Assembly (NCBI GenBank): GCA_039024375.1
Contig: JBCCQK010000148.1
Location: 1 to 15,870, forward strand
Length of the DNA stretch: 15,870 bases
Source: JAFMDF01 sp039024375
GTDB lineage: Bacteria > Bacteroidota > Bacteroidia > Chitinophagales > Saprospiraceae
Reading direction: 5' to 3'
A program made the translations under genes and the position numbers. Below the pieces are notes generated by a model that was given only the letters and a program-made list of their open reading frames with translations, was not told where the DNA came from and searched no databases. Numbering within the stretch: position 1 is the stretch's first letter; every line of letters begins with the position of its first letter. Below are positions 15,773-15,870 of this stretch, in pieces.

Positions 15773-15870
15773 GGTAGATAGGCTAAAAGGTAGATAGGCT
15801 AAAAGGTAGATAGGCTAAAAGGTAGATAGGCTAAAAGGTAGATAGGCTAAAAGGTAGATAGGCTAAAAGG
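15773..15870. repeat. 16-bp tandem repeat, six perfect units, reaching the window edge
   Basis: The unit GGTAGATAGGCTAAAA is repeated perfectly at 15773, 15789, 15805, 15821, 15837 and 15853, plus two bases of a seventh. It starts 14 bp after the stop codon. Because 16 is not a multiple of three, every frame cycles through all phases and meets a stop within 48 bp on either strand, so it is not coding. The unit is purine-rich (12 of 16) and has no strong palindrome, so it does not look like a terminator, REP or CRISPR. It may continue beyond the window. Confidence 0.95.

Noticed and set aside
15773..15870. CRISPR array or rho-independent terminator
   Set aside because: Units are directly adjacent without spacers and have no hairpin followed by a T-run, so neither fits.

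Overview
The window is almost entirely one gene: a single uninterrupted plus-strand reading frame of 5,192 codons (180-15758) encoding a giant, secreted, modular surface protein, roughly 540 kDa by a rule-of-thumb residue mass. It has an N-terminal signal peptide, long arrays of SprB-type repeats and Ig/PKD-like domains, and a C-terminal gliding-motility-type (CHU_C) domain, the signal for export by the type IX secretion system (T9SS). That combination is confined to Bacteroidota. The style of the modules (Asp/Thr/Cys-rich, CD-x(4-6)-CDTT motifs, internal choice-of-anchor and thrombospondin-type-3-like segments) suggests a Saprospiria/Chitinophagia-type organism such as Lewinella or Haliscomenobacter relatives; that last step is inference.

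Layout: an AT-rich leader without a gene (1-179); signal peptide; module A1; eight SprB repeats (735-2687); A2; two SprB repeats; an Asp-rich calcium-binding-type stretch; a choice-of-anchor-U-like domain; a block in which an unrecognised ~155-aa module (A) alternates with an unrecognised ~90-aa module (B) in the order A3-B1-A4-B2-B3-A5-B4-A6-B5 (4338-7691); two SprB repeats; Ig-PKD-Ig; eight SprB repeats (8871-10811); two poorly defined beta-type domains; eight Ig-like domains (11343-13163); one degenerate SprB-like domain; two copies of an exactly 183-residue module (C1, C2); a Thr/Pro/Asp linker coded by 45-bp repeats; a shortened third C copy; and a terminal cassette of B6, a cadherin-like Big_9 domain and CHU_C. 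After the stop codon, six perfect copies of a 16-bp repeat run to the window edge.

No enzyme active site, membrane segment (apart from the signal peptide), RNA gene, insertion sequence or CRISPR array was seen. All reverse-strand and other-frame ORFs are shadows of the giant gene. The most useful leads are the three unrecognised module families (A, B, C), the shortened C copy, the buried choice-of-anchor domain, local homogenisation within the SprB and Ig arrays, and the 16-bp tandem repeat immediately 3' of the gene. The protein most likely acts as a cell-surface adhesin or filament. Its partner genes (for example a PorP/SprF-like protein) are not in the window.
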